This document shows, piece after piece, positions 50,092 through 59,773 of a DNA stretch of 64,000 bases. The notes below the pieces were generated by a model. It saw only the letters and a program-made list of their open reading frames with translations, was not told where the DNA came from and did no database searches. The position numbers and the translations under genes were made by a program. Every line of letters starts with the position of its first letter. Position 1 is the stretch's first letter. Source of the DNA: Rhodanobacter denitrificans (GTDB lineage: Bacteria > Pseudomonadota > Gammaproteobacteria > Xanthomonadales > Rhodanobacteraceae); the NCBI GenBank assembly GCA_003241385.1, contig QFPO01000003.1:434001-498000 (forward strand). The letters run 5' to 3'.

Positions 50092-50622
50092 ATGAAACGA
50101 TCGCGAACGGCCGCCCTGCTGATCATGGGCGCCACCCCGCTGGCACTGACTTCGTGCAGCCGCGAAACCCAGACCGAGGGCCTCTACACCTCGGTCGAGT
50201 CCTGCATCGCGCAGACCAACGACAGCTACAACTGCCAGCAGGCCTTCGACCAGGCCCGGCGCCAGGCCGAGACCGACGCGCCGCGCTACGCCTCGCGCGA
50301 GGCCTGTGTGGCCGAGCACGGCGCCGACGCCTGCCAGCCGCGCAGCGACGCGAGCGGCCACTCCTATTTCATGCCGCTGATGACCGGCTTCCTGATCGGC
50401 CAGTTGATGCGCGGTGGCCAGACGGTCGGCCTCAACGGCGCGCCGGCGTTCCAGGATCGCGCCGGCAACTGGCAGCGTCCGGCGACGCCGTCGAGCGGCG
50501 GCGTCTACCGCCCCGGCAGTCTCGGCACGACCGCGATGGCGCCGATCGCGGCGCAGCCCGACCGCGCGCCGACGGTGACGCGCGGCGGCTTCGGATCGCG
50601 CAGCGCCGGCAGCGGCGGCTGA
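50092..50622 (+). CDS. DUF1190 (YgiB-like) lipoprotein
   Basis: 176 residues. A lipoprotein signal ends LALTSC (Cys about 22). The mature part has YTSVESCIAQTNDSYNCQQAFDQARRQAETDAPRYASREACVAEHGADACQ, with paired cysteines as in YgiB, then a Gly/Ser/Arg-rich tail (about 110-176) containing QDRAGNWQRP. Its function in E. coli is not settled. The stop overlaps the start of the next gene (TGATG), the same pairing as ygiB-ygiC. ATG 50092 follows AAGGAAGAACG. Confidence 0.88.
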   Translation: MKRSRTAALLIMGATPLALTSCSRETQTEGLYTSVESCIAQTNDSYNCQQAFDQARRQAETDAPRYASREACVAEHGADACQPRSDASGHSYFMPLMTGFLIGQLMRGGQTVGLNGAPAFQDRAGNWQRPATPSSGGVYRPGSLGTTAMAPIAAQPDRAPTVTRGGFGSRSAGSGG

Positions 50623-51803
50623 TGCGGCGGGTCGCGATTCCGCCGCGCGCTGACTGGCGCGAGCGGGCCGAGCAGAGCGGATTCCGCTTCCACACGATCG
50701 ACGGCGAGCCGTACTGGGACGAGTCGGCCTACTACGCGTTCACGCTGCACCAGATCGAGCAGGACCTCGAAGCGCCGACCGAAGAGCTCCACGCGATGGC
50801 GCTGGACCTGGTCGGCGGCATCGTCGCCAGCGAGGAACGGCTGCGCCGGCTCGACATTCCCGAGCCGTTCTGGGACTGGATCGCACGCAGCTGGCAGGCG
50901 CGCGACGCGCACGTGGTCGGCCGCATCGATCTGGCCTACGACGGTCACGGCCCGGCCAAGCTGTACGAGTTCAACTACGACACGCCGACCTCGCTGTTCG
51001 AGGCCGCGTTCTTCCAGTGGCAGTGGCTCGACGACCAGCAGCGCGACGGCCGCCTGCCGGTCGCGGCCGACCAGTTCAACTCGATCTACGAATCGCTGGT
51101 CGAAGCGCTGGCGACGATCGCGCCGCAGCTGCCACGTCCGATCCGCTTCGCGGCACTGCGCGACGCGGTCGAGGACCAGGGCACCAGCGACTATCTGCGC
51201 GATTGCGCGCTGCAGGCTGGCATCGAATGCGCCGCGCTGGCGATCGAGGACATCGGACTCAGCGCCGACAGCCGCTACACCGATCTGGACGACGCGGTCA
51301 TCGGCACGCTGTTCAAGCTGTATCCGCTCGAGGACCTGTTTCGCGAGCCGTTCGGACGCCATCTGCCCGGCTCGGGCCTGCGTCTGGTCGAGCCGCCGTG
51401 GAAGGCCGTGCTGAGCAACAAGGGCATCCTGCCGCTGCTGTGGGAGGCACACGAAGGCCATCCGAACCTGCTGCCGGCGTACTTCGACGACGGTGCCGAT
51501 CCGCTGCCGGCCGGCTGGGTGCGCAAACCGCTGCATTCGCGCGAAGGCGCCAACGTGCGCATCGCCCTGCCCGACGGACGGCAGATCGAGACCGCCGGTC
51601 CGTATACGGGACCGGCAATCCGCCAGGCGTACCACCCGCTGCCGCAATTCGACGGCCGCCATGCACTGATCGGCAGCTGGGTCGTCGGCGACCGCGCCTG
51701 CGGCATCGGCATCCGTGAGGACGCCTCGCCGATCACGCGCGACAGCGCGCGCTTCGTACCGCACGCGATCGTCGAGGCCGGCACCGCGACGCTGCTGGCC
51801 TGA
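50622..51803 (+). CDS. Glutathionylspermidine synthase-family ATP-grasp protein (YgiC-like)
   Basis: 393 residues. Family landmarks are YWDESAYYAFT near 25, GRIDLAYDGHGPAKLYEFNYDTPTSLFEAAFFQWQW near 100-135, EPPWKAVLSNKGILPLLWE near 250, and VRKPLHSREGANV near 300; together they form the ATP-grasp C-N ligase site of GspS-type enzymes. YgiC/YjfC-type members lack the amidase half of E. coli Gsp and need not make glutathionylspermidine. Coupled with the DUF1190 lipoprotein by a one-base overlap, suggesting a joint envelope-related job. Confidence 0.92.
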   Translation: MRRVAIPPRADWRERAEQSGFRFHTIDGEPYWDESAYYAFTLHQIEQDLEAPTEELHAMALDLVGGIVASEERLRRLDIPEPFWDWIARSWQARDAHVVGRIDLAYDGHGPAKLYEFNYDTPTSLFEAAFFQWQWLDDQQRDGRLPVAADQFNSIYESLVEALATIAPQLPRPIRFAALRDAVEDQGTSDYLRDCALQAGIECAALAIEDIGLSADSRYTDLDDAVIGTLFKLYPLEDLFREPFGRHLPGSGLRLVEPPWKAVLSNKGILPLLWEAHEGHPNLLPAYFDDGADPLPAGWVRKPLHSREGANVRIALPDGRQIETAGPYTGPAIRQAYHPLPQFDGRHALIGSWVVGDRACGIGIREDASPITRDSARFVPHAIVEAGTATLLA

Positions 51804-51833
51804 GGCGTCCGGTCATCCGGACGCCCGCTTCCA

Positions 51834-54800
51834 TCACGCGTCGAGCGTCAACAGCGAGGCATTGCCGCCGGCGGCGGTCGTGTTGACGGTCAGCGTGCGC
51901 TCGGTCGCGAAGCGCAGCAGATAGTGCGGACCGCCGGCCTTCGGGCCGGTGCCCGAGAGCTGCTCGCCGCCGAACGGCTGCACGCCGACGACGGCGCCGA
52001 TCTGATTGCGGTTGACGTAGCAATTGCCGACCTTGGCGCGGCGCACGATGTGGTCGATCGTGTCGTCGATGCGGCTGTGGATGCCGAGCGTCAGGCCGTA
52101 GCCGGTCGCGTTGATCGCGTCGATCACCTGGTCGAGCTCATCGGCCTTCCAGCGCACGACATGCAGGATCGGTCCGAACACCTCGCGCTGCAGCAGGTCC
52201 AGCGACGGCAGCTCGTAGGCGCGCGGCGCGAAGAACGTGCCGTGCGCGGTGCTGGCGCCGAGCCTGACCTCGGCGATCCGCGTCGCCTCGCGGTCCATGC
52301 GCTCGGCGTGCGCGGCCAGCGTCTCGCGCGAGGCCTCGTCGATGACCGGCCCGACGTCGGTCGACAGCAGACCGGGATCGCCGACACTGAGCTCCTGCAT
52401 CGCGCCGGCCAGCATCGTCTTGACCTTGTCGGCGATGTCGTCCTGCACGAACAGGATCCGCGCGGCCGAACAGCGCTGGCCGGCCGAATCGAAAGCCGAG
52501 GCGACGACGTCCTTGACCAGCTGCTCGGGCAGCGCCGAGGAGTCGGCGATCAGCGCGTTCTGGCCGCCGGTCTCGGCGATCAGCGCGGCGATCGATGCAT
52601 CGCGCGCGGCCAGCGTGCGGTTGATCGTCCAGGCCGTCTCGGTCGATCCAGTGAAGCACACGCCGGCGACTTCCGGCCGCGTCAGCAGCAGCTTGCCGAT
52701 CACCGAGCCCTTGCCTGGCACGAACTGCAGCACGTCCTCCGGCACGCCGGCCTCGTGCAGCAGGCGCGTGGCGGCGTGGCCGATCAGCGTGGTCTGCTCG
52801 GCCGGCTTGGCCAGCACGGCATTGCCGGCGGCCAGCGCGGCGACGACCTGGCCCATGAAGATCGCCAGCGGGAAGTTCCACGGACTGATGCAGACGAACA
52901 CGCCGCGGCCGTGCAGGAACAGCTGGTTCGATTCGCCGGTCGGACCCGGCAGCACCTCCGGCTGGCCGAACAGCTTGCGCGCCATCGCCGCGTAGTAGCG
53001 CAGGAAGTCGGCCGCCTCGCGCACCTCGGACACGGCCGCCGGCAGCGTCTTGCCGGCCTCGCGTACCGCCATCGCGATGAACTCCGCGCGGCGCGACTCG
53101 AGCAGGTCGGCGGCGTGCTCGAGAATCTTGGCGCGGCTGGCGGCCGGCAGCGCGTCCCAGGCCGGCTGCGCGGCGACCGCGTTGGTCAGCGCCTTCTCGA
53201 TCGTCGCGGCATCGGCCGGACGGTACTCGCCGATCGCGCGACGGCGGTCGGACGGATCGGTGACCGGCCTGGCCGGTTCGGCGGTCGTGGCGCCCGGCAC
53301 CAGCGGGCCGGCGGTCCAGGGGCGGCGCGCGGCGTTGACGCTGTCGGCGAGCGCGCGCAGTTCGAGGTCGTTGGCGAAGTTGACGCCCATGGAATTCTTC
53401 CGTTGTTCGCCGAACAGAGCGATCGGCTGGGGGATGCGCGGGTGGGGCTTGCTGTCCAGATGACGCACGAGCTCGCAGGGGTCGGCGACCAGGTCGCGGA
53501 TCGAGACGTCCTCGTCGACGACGCGGTTGACGAAACTCGTATTGGCGCCGTTCTCGAGCAGACGCCGGACCAGATACGGCAGCAGGTCCTCGTGGCTGCC
53601 GACCGGCGCGTAGACGCGGCACGGCACGCCGAGGTTGCCCGGCCCGATGACCTCGGCGTAGAGATCGGCGCCCATGCCGTGCAGGCGCTGGTGCTCGTAC
53701 GGACGGCCGCGCGCGATGTGATGGATCGCCGCGATCGTGTGCGCGTTGTGCGTCGCGAACTGCGGATAGATCAGGTCGGCGCCGACCTCGAACATCTGGC
53801 GCGCGCAGGCCAGGTAGGACACGTCGGTGTTCGGCTTGCGCGTGTAGACCGGATAGCCGGTCAGGCCCTGCTCCTGGGCGCGCTTGACCTCCGAGTCCCA
53901 GTACGCGCCCTTGACCAGGCGCACGCACCAGCGCCGGCCGGCCTTGCGCGCGGTCTCGGCGAGCCAGTCGATGACCAGCGGCGCGCGCTTCTGATAGGCC
54001 TGCACCGCCAGTCCGAACCCGTTCCAGCCGGCCAGCGAAGGATCGGCGAACACCGCGCCGATCACGTCCAGCGACAGTTCGAGCCGGTCGGCCTCCTCGG
54101 CGTCGACGGTCATGCCGATCGCGTGCGACCTGGCCAGCTGCGCCAGCTCGAGCACGCGCGGCGTCAGCTCGGCATGCACGCGGGCCCGGTTGGCGACGTC
54201 GTAGCGCGGATGGATCGCCGACAGCTTGACCGAGATCGACGGCGCGTCGAGCACGTCCGGCCACGGCCCGCGCCGGCCCAGCGCCACGATCGCGTCGCGG
54301 TACGCCTGCATGTAGCGGTCGGCGTCGGCCTGGGTCAGCGCCGCCTCGCCGAGCATGTCGTACGAATAGCGGTAGACCCGGTTGTCCTTGTGCTCGGCGC
54401 GGTCCTGCGCCTCCTCGATGGTCCGGCCCATCACGAACTGATGGCCCATGATGCGCATCGCCTGGCGCACCGCCAGCCGCACGACCGGCTCGCCGGCGCG
54501 GCCGATCAGGCGCTTGAGCGCGCCTGTGAAGTTGCTGCGCGTCTCCTCGGCCAGGCCGACCAGGCGGCCGGTCAGCATCAGGCCCCAGGTCGAGGCGTTG
54601 ACGAACAGCGACTCGCTGGCGCCGACGTGCTTCTTCCAGTCGGCCTCGCCGAGCTTGTCGCGGATCAGCTTGTCGGCGGTCTCGGCATCGGGAATGCGCA
54701 GCAGCGCCTCGGCCACGCACATCAGCAGCACGCCCTCCTCGCTGGAGAGGTCGTACTCGCGCATAAACGACTCGACCGCGCTCTGGTTCGACGCCTTGGC

Positions 54801-55052
54801 GCGCACGCGCGCGACCAGTTCCGAGGCTTTCGCGAGCACCAGCTCGCGCTCGGCCGGCGGCAGGCTGGCCTGGGCCAGCAGCTCGTTGACGGCATCGGTC
54901 TCGTCGCGCGTCCAGGCGGCGGTGATGCGCGCGCGGGCCGGATCGGCCGCGCCGGGCAGTTCGGGAGTCAGGATTTCGCTCAAGGCGGCGCTCTCGGACA
55001 GGATGGCGGGTGGAATCGCCGGCAGCGGCCGGCGTGCGTGCGGCAGCCGCAT
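51834..55052 (-). CDS. putA: Bifunctional proline dehydrogenase / L-glutamate gamma-semialdehyde dehydrogenase
   Basis: Oxidises proline to glutamate in two steps; inner-membrane associated through the flavoenzyme half. 1072 residues, the short form without the N-terminal ribbon-helix-helix of E. coli PutA, so it should not act as a repressor. The PRODH barrel (about 160-470) shows DAEEADRLELSLDVI and RLVKGAYWDSEVKRAQ. The aldehyde dehydrogenase half (about 540-1000) shows SPWNFPLAIF, the Glu in AETGGQNA and the catalytic Cys in GQRCSAARI. The ATG at 55052 gives an odd 23-residue leader; a TTG at 54983, just before SEILTPELPG, may be the true start. It is divergent from ctaC. Confidence 0.95.
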   Translation of the reverse strand: MRLPHARRPLPAIPPAILSESAALSEILTPELPGAADPARARITAAWTRDETDAVNELLAQASLPPAERELVLAKASELVARVRAKASNQSAVESFMREYDLSSEEGVLLMCVAEALLRIPDAETADKLIRDKLGEADWKKHVGASESLFVNASTWGLMLTGRLVGLAEETRSNFTGALKRLIGRAGEPVVRLAVRQAMRIMGHQFVMGRTIEEAQDRAEHKDNRVYRYSYDMLGEAALTQADADRYMQAYRDAIVALGRRGPWPDVLDAPSISVKLSAIHPRYDVANRARVHAELTPRVLELAQLARSHAIGMTVDAEEADRLELSLDVIGAVFADPSLAGWNGFGLAVQAYQKRAPLVIDWLAETARKAGRRWCVRLVKGAYWDSEVKRAQEQGLTGYPVYTRKPNTDVSYLACARQMFEVGADLIYPQFATHNAHTIAAIHHIARGRPYEHQRLHGMGADLYAEVIGPGNLGVPCRVYAPVGSHEDLLPYLVRRLLENGANTSFVNRVVDEDVSIRDLVADPCELVRHLDSKPHPRIPQPIALFGEQRKNSMGVNFANDLELRALADSVNAARRPWTAGPLVPGATTAEPARPVTDPSDRRRAIGEYRPADAATIEKALTNAVAAQPAWDALPAASRAKILEHAADLLESRRAEFIAMAVREAGKTLPAAVSEVREAADFLRYYAAMARKLFGQPEVLPGPTGESNQLFLHGRGVFVCISPWNFPLAIFMGQVVAALAAGNAVLAKPAEQTTLIGHAATRLLHEAGVPEDVLQFVPGKGSVIGKLLLTRPEVAGVCFTGSTETAWTINRTLAARDASIAALIAETGGQNALIADSSALPEQLVKDVVASAFDSAGQRCSAARILFVQDDIADKVKTMLAGAMQELSVGDPGLLSTDVGPVIDEASRETLAAHAERMDREATRIAEVRLGASTAHGTFFAPRAYELPSLDLLQREVFGPILHVVRWKADELDQVIDAINATGYGLTLGIHSRIDDTIDHIVRRAKVGNCYVNRNQIGAVVGVQPFGGEQLSGTGPKAGGPHYLLRFATERTLTVNTTAAGGNASLLTLDA

Positions 55053-55456
55053 AGTCTAGAGCGTGTCCGACCGCCGGGACACCACGGTCGGGCCGGCTGG
55101 CTCGATTGCGGCACGGCCGAACGCACCACGGGCCCGGCGCGCGCATTCCGGATCGGCCGGCCCACGGCAGCGTGTCGCGGCGCGGCGCGCTGCGGCCGAT
55201 TGACGCAGACCCCGGACCTGTGCGCGATCTGCGTCCTTGCCCGGCTCGCAAGGGGTCCACTATCATGCGTGGGTTTCGCGGGCCGTGCATCGGGGACGTG
55301 GGGCGGTTGCGCGGACAGGGCGCCCACAGGGCCTTGTCGCGGCAGCGCCTGCCGCGCCAGTGCACAACCGGGCCGGTCGGCCACGACCCGCGAATACGGT
55401 TGGCGACCCGCCGGCGGCCGATCATCCGCCGCGGCGATCACTAGTTCTCGATCGGG
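55053..55456. other. Divergent gap between putA and the cytochrome oxidase operon
   Basis: 404 bases with no credible gene. A sigma-70-type candidate for the cox operon is at 55237-55266. The 190 or so bases from there to ctaC form an unusually long, GC-rich leader. Nothing recognisable as a riboswitch. Confidence 0.5.
55237..55266 (+). promoter_or_regulatory. Candidate promoter of the cta (cox) operon
   Basis: TTGCCC (55237-55242), 18-base spacer, TATCAT (55261-55266). Both boxes are good partial matches to sigma-70 consensus, in a gap where nothing else fits. Confidence 0.5.
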
Positions 55457-56374
55457 ATGGTGGCGATGATTTCAGTCTGGATTGCGCGTCTGCGGCGCGC
55501 TTACGTGACGACAGGCCTGGCGGCTCTGAGCCTGGCACCGATGGCGGCGCTCGCGAACCCCGAGCCCTGGCAGCTCAATCTGACCAAGGGCGTCACGCCG
55601 ACCTCCGAGCGCGTGCACACGATGCACATGATCAGCCTCTGGGTCTGCGTCGGCATCGGCGTCATCGTGTTCGGCGCGATGATCTACGCGATGCTGCGCT
55701 TCCGCAAATCCAAAGGCGCGGTGCCGGCCACCTGGAACCACAGCACCAAGCTGGAGGTGATCTGGACCGTCACGCCGATCGTCATCCTGATCGTGATGGC
55801 CTGGCCGGCGACGCGGCTGCTGGTCGACATGGCGCACACCGACGGCTCGGACATGACGGTGAAGATCACCGGCTACCAGTGGAAGTGGCGCTACGAATAC
55901 GTCGACTACTACGAGCAGAACCCCGGCATCGGCTTCATGTCGACCCTGCACGCCGATTCCAATCGCGTGCGCCAGGTCGGATCGGGCCTGGATCCCAAGA
56001 GCGTCAAGGTCGGCGACGAGTCGACCTACCTGCTCGACGTCGACAACCCGCTGGTGCTGCCGGTCGGCGTCAAGGTGCGTTTCGTGATCACCGCCGACGA
56101 CGTCATCCACTCCTGGTGGGTGCCGGTGCTCGGCTGGAAGCAGGATGCGATTCCCGGCATGGTCACCAGCGCCTGGGCCAGCATCAACCAGCCCGGCACG
56201 TACCGCGGGCAGTGCGCGGAGCTGTGCGGCAAGGATCACGGCTTCATGCCGATCGTCGTCAAGGCCCTGCCCAAGGACGAGTTCGAACGCTGGCTGGCCG
56301 AGCAGCAGGCGGCCAAGGCCGCCGCGGCCGGCACCGCCCAGACCGCAGCCCCCGCGTCGCAGACGCAGGGCTGA
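55457..56374 (+). CDS. ctaC: Cytochrome c oxidase subunit II
   Basis: Carries the CuA centre that takes electrons from cytochrome c. 305 residues. A signal peptide (about 1-34) is followed by two membrane helices (about 55-78 and 100-122). The cupredoxin domain follows, with VIHSWWVPVLGWKQDAIPG and the CuA ligands CAELCGKDHGFM near 255-266. No fused cytochrome c domain. The C-terminus is a Lys/Ala/Pro tail. GGGATGG context makes ATG 55457 likely; ATG 55469 is an alternative. Confidence 0.96.
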   Translation: MVAMISVWIARLRRAYVTTGLAALSLAPMAALANPEPWQLNLTKGVTPTSERVHTMHMISLWVCVGIGVIVFGAMIYAMLRFRKSKGAVPATWNHSTKLEVIWTVTPIVILIVMAWPATRLLVDMAHTDGSDMTVKITGYQWKWRYEYVDYYEQNPGIGFMSTLHADSNRVRQVGSGLDPKSVKVGDESTYLLDVDNPLVLPVGVKVRFVITADDVIHSWWVPVLGWKQDAIPGMVTSAWASINQPGTYRGQCAELCGKDHGFMPIVVKALPKDEFERWLAEQQAAKAAAAGTAQTAAPASQTQG

Positions 56375-56414
56375 TGCGCACCAACCGGATATAGAGTCGA
56401 GAGGTTTCAAGGCC

Positions 56415-58043
56415 ATGGCGCACGCAGCCACCCACGATCACGTCGCCCACGACGACCATCACGATCACAAGCCGCAGGGCTTCATCGCCCGTTGGTGCTT
56501 CTCGACCAACCACAAGGACATCGGCACGCTGTACCTGATCTTCTCGCTGCTGATGTTCTTCATCGGCGGCGCGATGGCGATGATCATCCGTGCCGAGCTG
56601 TTCCAGCCCGGCATGCAACTGGTCGAACCGGACTTCTTCAACGAGATGACCTCGGTGCACGCCCTGGTCATGATCTTCGGCGCGGTCATGCCGGCCTTCG
56701 TCGGTCTCGGCAACTGGATGATCCCGCTGATGGTCGGCGCGCCCGACATGGCGCTGCCGCGCATGAACAACTGGTCGTTCTGGCTGCTGCCGGTCGCGTT
56801 CGGCCTGCTGCTGTCGACGCTGTTCATGCCGGGCGGCGGCCCGCAGGGCGGCTGGACGCTGTACCCGCCGCTCTCGCTGCAGGGCGGCAACGGCATCGCG
56901 TTCTCGATCCTGGCGATCCACGTCGCCGGCATCAGCTCGATCATGGGCGCGATCAACATCATCGCGACGATCCTCAACATGCGCGCGCCGGGCATGGACC
57001 TGCTGAAGATGCCGGTCTTCGTCTGGACCTGGCTGATCACCGCGTTCCTGCTGATCGCCGTGATGCCGGTGCTGGCCGGTGCGGTCACGATGCTGCTGAC
57101 CGACAAGTACTTCGGCACCAGCTTCTTCAACGCCGCCGGCGGCGGCGATCCGGTGATGTTCCAGCACATCTTCTGGTTCTTCGGACACCCGGAGGTCTAC
57201 ATCATGATCCTCCCGGCGTTCGGCATCGTCAGCGAGATCATCCCGACCTTCGCGCGCAAGCCGCTGTTCGGCTACCAGGCGATGGTCTACGCGACCGCGT
57301 CGATCGCGTTCCTGTCGTTCATCGTGTGGGCCCACCACATGTTCACGGTGGGCATGCCGCTCGGCGGCGAGCTGTTCTTCATGTACGCCACGATGCTGAT
57401 CGCGATCCCGACCGGCGTGAAGGTGTTCAACTGGGTCAGCACGATGTGGGAAGGCTCGATGACGTTCGAGACGCCGATGCTGTTCGCGATCGGCTTCGTC
57501 ATCCTGTTCACGATCGGCGGCTTCTCGGGCGTCATGCTGGCGATCGTGCCGGCCGACTTCCAGTACCACGACACCTACTTCGTCGTCGCCCACTTCCACT
57601 ACGTGCTGGTGACCGGCGCGGTGTTCTCGATCATGGCAGCCACCTACTACTGGCTGCCGAAGTGGACCGGCCACATGTACAGCGAGCGCTGGGGCAAGAT
57701 CCACTTCTGGTCGAGCGTGATCTCGGTCAACGTGCTGTTCTTCCCGCAGCACTTCCTCGGCCTGGCCGGCATGCCGCGCCGCATTCCGGACTACAACGTC
57801 GCGTTCGCGGACTTCAACATGATCTCCTCGATCGGCGGCTTCTGGTTCGGCCTGTCGCAGCTGATCTTCCTCGGCGTGGTCGTGCACTGCGCGTTCTTCT
57901 CGAAGGTCAAGGCCCCGGCCCGCGTCTGGGAAGGCGCCAAGGGTCTGGAGTGGGAAGTGCCCTCGCCGGCGCCGCACCACACCTTCTCGGTGCCGCCGGT
58001 GCTCAAGCCGGGCATGCTGGCGCACGACGACGTTTCGCATTGA
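56415..58043 (+). CDS. ctaD: Cytochrome c oxidase subunit I
   Basis: Proton-pumping core with heme a and the heme a3-CuB site. 542 residues, twelve membrane helices. WCFSTNHKDIGTLYLIF opens it, with a His-rich leader before. The CuB/Tyr motif FWFFGHPEVYIMILPAFGI is near 265-283, VWAHHMFTVG near 310, and YFVVAHFHYVL (heme ligands) near 393. The D-channel motif and K-channel Lys environment look normal for an A-type aa3 oxidase. A 40-base gap separates it from ctaC. Confidence 0.97.
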   Translation: MAHAATHDHVAHDDHHDHKPQGFIARWCFSTNHKDIGTLYLIFSLLMFFIGGAMAMIIRAELFQPGMQLVEPDFFNEMTSVHALVMIFGAVMPAFVGLGNWMIPLMVGAPDMALPRMNNWSFWLLPVAFGLLLSTLFMPGGGPQGGWTLYPPLSLQGGNGIAFSILAIHVAGISSIMGAINIIATILNMRAPGMDLLKMPVFVWTWLITAFLLIAVMPVLAGAVTMLLTDKYFGTSFFNAAGGGDPVMFQHIFWFFGHPEVYIMILPAFGIVSEIIPTFARKPLFGYQAMVYATASIAFLSFIVWAHHMFTVGMPLGGELFFMYATMLIAIPTGVKVFNWVSTMWEGSMTFETPMLFAIGFVILFTIGGFSGVMLAIVPADFQYHDTYFVVAHFHYVLVTGAVFSIMAATYYWLPKWTGHMYSERWGKIHFWSSVISVNVLFFPQHFLGLAGMPRRIPDYNVAFADFNMISSIGGFWFGLSQLIFLGVVVHCAFFSKVKAPARVWEGAKGLEWEVPSPAPHHTFSVPPVLKPGMLAHDDVSH

Positions 58044-58098
58044 CGCCGACCGGCGGCCGGCCGACGCCGGCCGCCGGTCCGACCACCCGAGGTAGCCC

Positions 58099-58233
58099 GT
58101 GACCCCGATCCGACAGCCGCACGACGCCAGCCAGGATGCCCGCCGCAAGGCGCGGCGCACGGCGTGGCTCGTCGGCGGCGCGGCGGCGCTGGTCTACGTC
58201 GGCATCCTGCTCAAGGCCCTGCTCGCCCGATGA
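58099..58233 (+). CDS. Small single-pass membrane protein of the oxidase operon
   Basis: 44 residues from GTG 58099 (MTPIRQPHDASQDARRKARR when the start is read as Met). A basic, polar head (1-20) and one hydrophobic helix (about 22-42, TAWLVGGAAALVYVGILLKALL). Its stop overlaps the ctaG ATG (ATGA), which supports real translation, and GAGG lies before the start. Small proteins of this shape occur between ctaD and ctaG in related bacteria and may help oxidase assembly; I cannot assign a name. Confidence 0.7.
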   Translation: MTPIRQPHDASQDARRKARRTAWLVGGAAALVYVGILLKALLAR

Positions 58234-58817
58234 ACGCCGCCGCTGCGACCCGGAACGCCCGCGGCGTGGTCCGCATCACGCTGATCGTGTGCGCATGCGC
58301 GTTCCTGTTCGGCTTCGCGATGATTCCGCTGTACCGCATCGCCTGCGAGCAGGTGCTCGGCATCAAGCTCGAGGACGGACCGGTCACCGGACGCGCCGTC
58401 GCGGCCGCGAGCGTCGACACCAGCCGCAGCGTGCGCATCCAGTTCCTGGCCAGCGTCAACAGCAAGCTGCCGTGGACGTTCGCGCCGGAAGTGACGCGGA
58501 TCGACGTGCATCCGGGCGAGCTGACCGAGGTCTGGTTCGACGCGGCCAACACCTCCGACGCGGCGATCGTCGGCAACGCCGTACCGAGCGTCGCGCCGAA
58601 CACCGCCTCGGCGTTCTTCAACAAGACCGAATGCTTCTGCTTCACCGAGCAGCTGCTGGCCGCGGGCGAGGCACGCCGGATGCCGGTGCGCTTCATCGTC
58701 GACCCGGCGCTGCCGCGCGAAGTCACCGAGCTGACCCTGTCCTACACGTTCTACGAAAACACCGACGCGACCCGCCGGGTCGCGGAAACCGTCGGCGCGC
58801 CGCCCCACGCGGGTTGA
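58230..58817 (+). CDS. ctaG: Cytochrome c oxidase assembly protein CtaG (Cox11)
   Basis: Delivers copper to the CuB site of subunit I. 195 residues. A single N-terminal membrane helix (about 15-37) and periplasmic immunoglobulin-like domain. The copper-binding CFCF motif (ECFCFTEQ near 137) is intact, with VPSVAPNTASAFFNKTE before it. ATG 58230 overlaps the preceding small gene. Confidence 0.96.
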   Translation: MNAAAATRNARGVVRITLIVCACAFLFGFAMIPLYRIACEQVLGIKLEDGPVTGRAVAAASVDTSRSVRIQFLASVNSKLPWTFAPEVTRIDVHPGELTEVWFDAANTSDAAIVGNAVPSVAPNTASAFFNKTECFCFTEQLLAAGEARRMPVRFIVDPALPREVTELTLSYTFYENTDATRRVAETVGAPPHAG

Positions 58818-58844
58818 CGAGCGGATCCTCGAGAGGTTCTCACC

Positions 58845-59726
58845 ATGTCCGAAGCAGCTACCAGCCAAGAGCAGTATTACGTCCCGCATCACAGCATCTG
58901 GCCGCTGGTCGGATCGGTCGCGATGCTGATGACCGCGGTCGGCGCCGCCAACTGGATCAACGACTCGACCGGGCTGATGGGCCGCCCGCTGATGTTCGCC
59001 GGCATCGCGGTCTTCATCGTGCTGTTCTTCGGCTGGTTCGGCGCGGTCATCCGCGAATCGCTGTCGGGCTTCTACAACAAGCAGGTCGACATCTCGTTCC
59101 GCATGGGGATGATGTGGTTCATCTTCTCGGAGATCATGTTCTTCGCGGCGTTCTTCGGCGCGCTGTTCTACGCGCGCATGCTGTCGGTACCGTGGATCGG
59201 CGGCGAGGGCCACGGCGCGCTGACCAACCAGTTCGTCTGGGAAGGCTACACGGCAGCCTGGCCGACCAACGGCCCCGGCAACATCGGCGGCACGTTCGAG
59301 ACGATTCCGGCCTGGGGCCTGCCGCTGCTGAACACGATGCTGCTGCTGGCCTCCGGCGTGACGATCACGCTGGCGCACCATGCGCTGCGCGCCGGCCACC
59401 GCACCGCGCTGCTGGTCTGGCTGGGCGCGACGATCGTGCTCGGCGGCGTGTTCCTGTACTACCAGGCCCACGAGTACATCGAGGCCTATCAGCACCTCAA
59501 CCTGACGCTCGGCAGCGGCGTCTACGGCTCGACGTTCTTCATGCTGACCGGCTTTCACGGCATGCACGTCACGCTCGGCGCGATCATGCTGACGGTGATG
59601 TGGTTCCGCTGCGCGAAGGGCCATTTCACGCGCGACAACCATTTCGCGTTCGAAGCGGTGGCCTGGTACTGGCACTTCGTCGACGTGGTCTGGCTGGGCC
59701 TGTTCCTGTTCGTCTACGTGCTGTAA
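58845..59726 (+). CDS. ctaE: Cytochrome c oxidase subunit III
   Basis: Structural subunit that stabilises proton uptake by subunit I. 293 residues, seven membrane helices. FRMGMMWFIFSEIMFFAAFFGALFYARM near 85-112 has the conserved Glu, and FFMLTGFHGMHVTLGAIML near 228-246 and the closing WYWHFVDVVWLGLF block are typical. GAGAGG precedes the start. It ends the first cta transcript before a bidirectional hairpin. Confidence 0.97.
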   Translation: MSEAATSQEQYYVPHHSIWPLVGSVAMLMTAVGAANWINDSTGLMGRPLMFAGIAVFIVLFFGWFGAVIRESLSGFYNKQVDISFRMGMMWFIFSEIMFFAAFFGALFYARMLSVPWIGGEGHGALTNQFVWEGYTAAWPTNGPGNIGGTFETIPAWGLPLLNTMLLLASGVTITLAHHALRAGHRTALLVWLGATIVLGGVFLYYQAHEYIEAYQHLNLTLGSGVYGSTFFMLTGFHGMHVTLGAIMLTVMWFRCAKGHFTRDNHFAFEAVAWYWHFVDVVWLGLFLFVYVL

Positions 59727-59734
59727 GCGCGAAA

Positions 59735-59766
59735 CGGCCGGCCGCGTCGATCGATGCGGCCGGCCG
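59735..59766. terminator. Bidirectional GC hairpin between ctaE and the DUF2909 gene
   Basis: CGGCCGGCCGC (59735-59745) and GCGGCCGGCCG (59756-59766) form a perfect 11-bp stem with a ten-base loop in the 47-base convergent gap. No T-run follows on either side. Confidence 0.7.
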
Positions 59767-59773
59767 ACGATCG

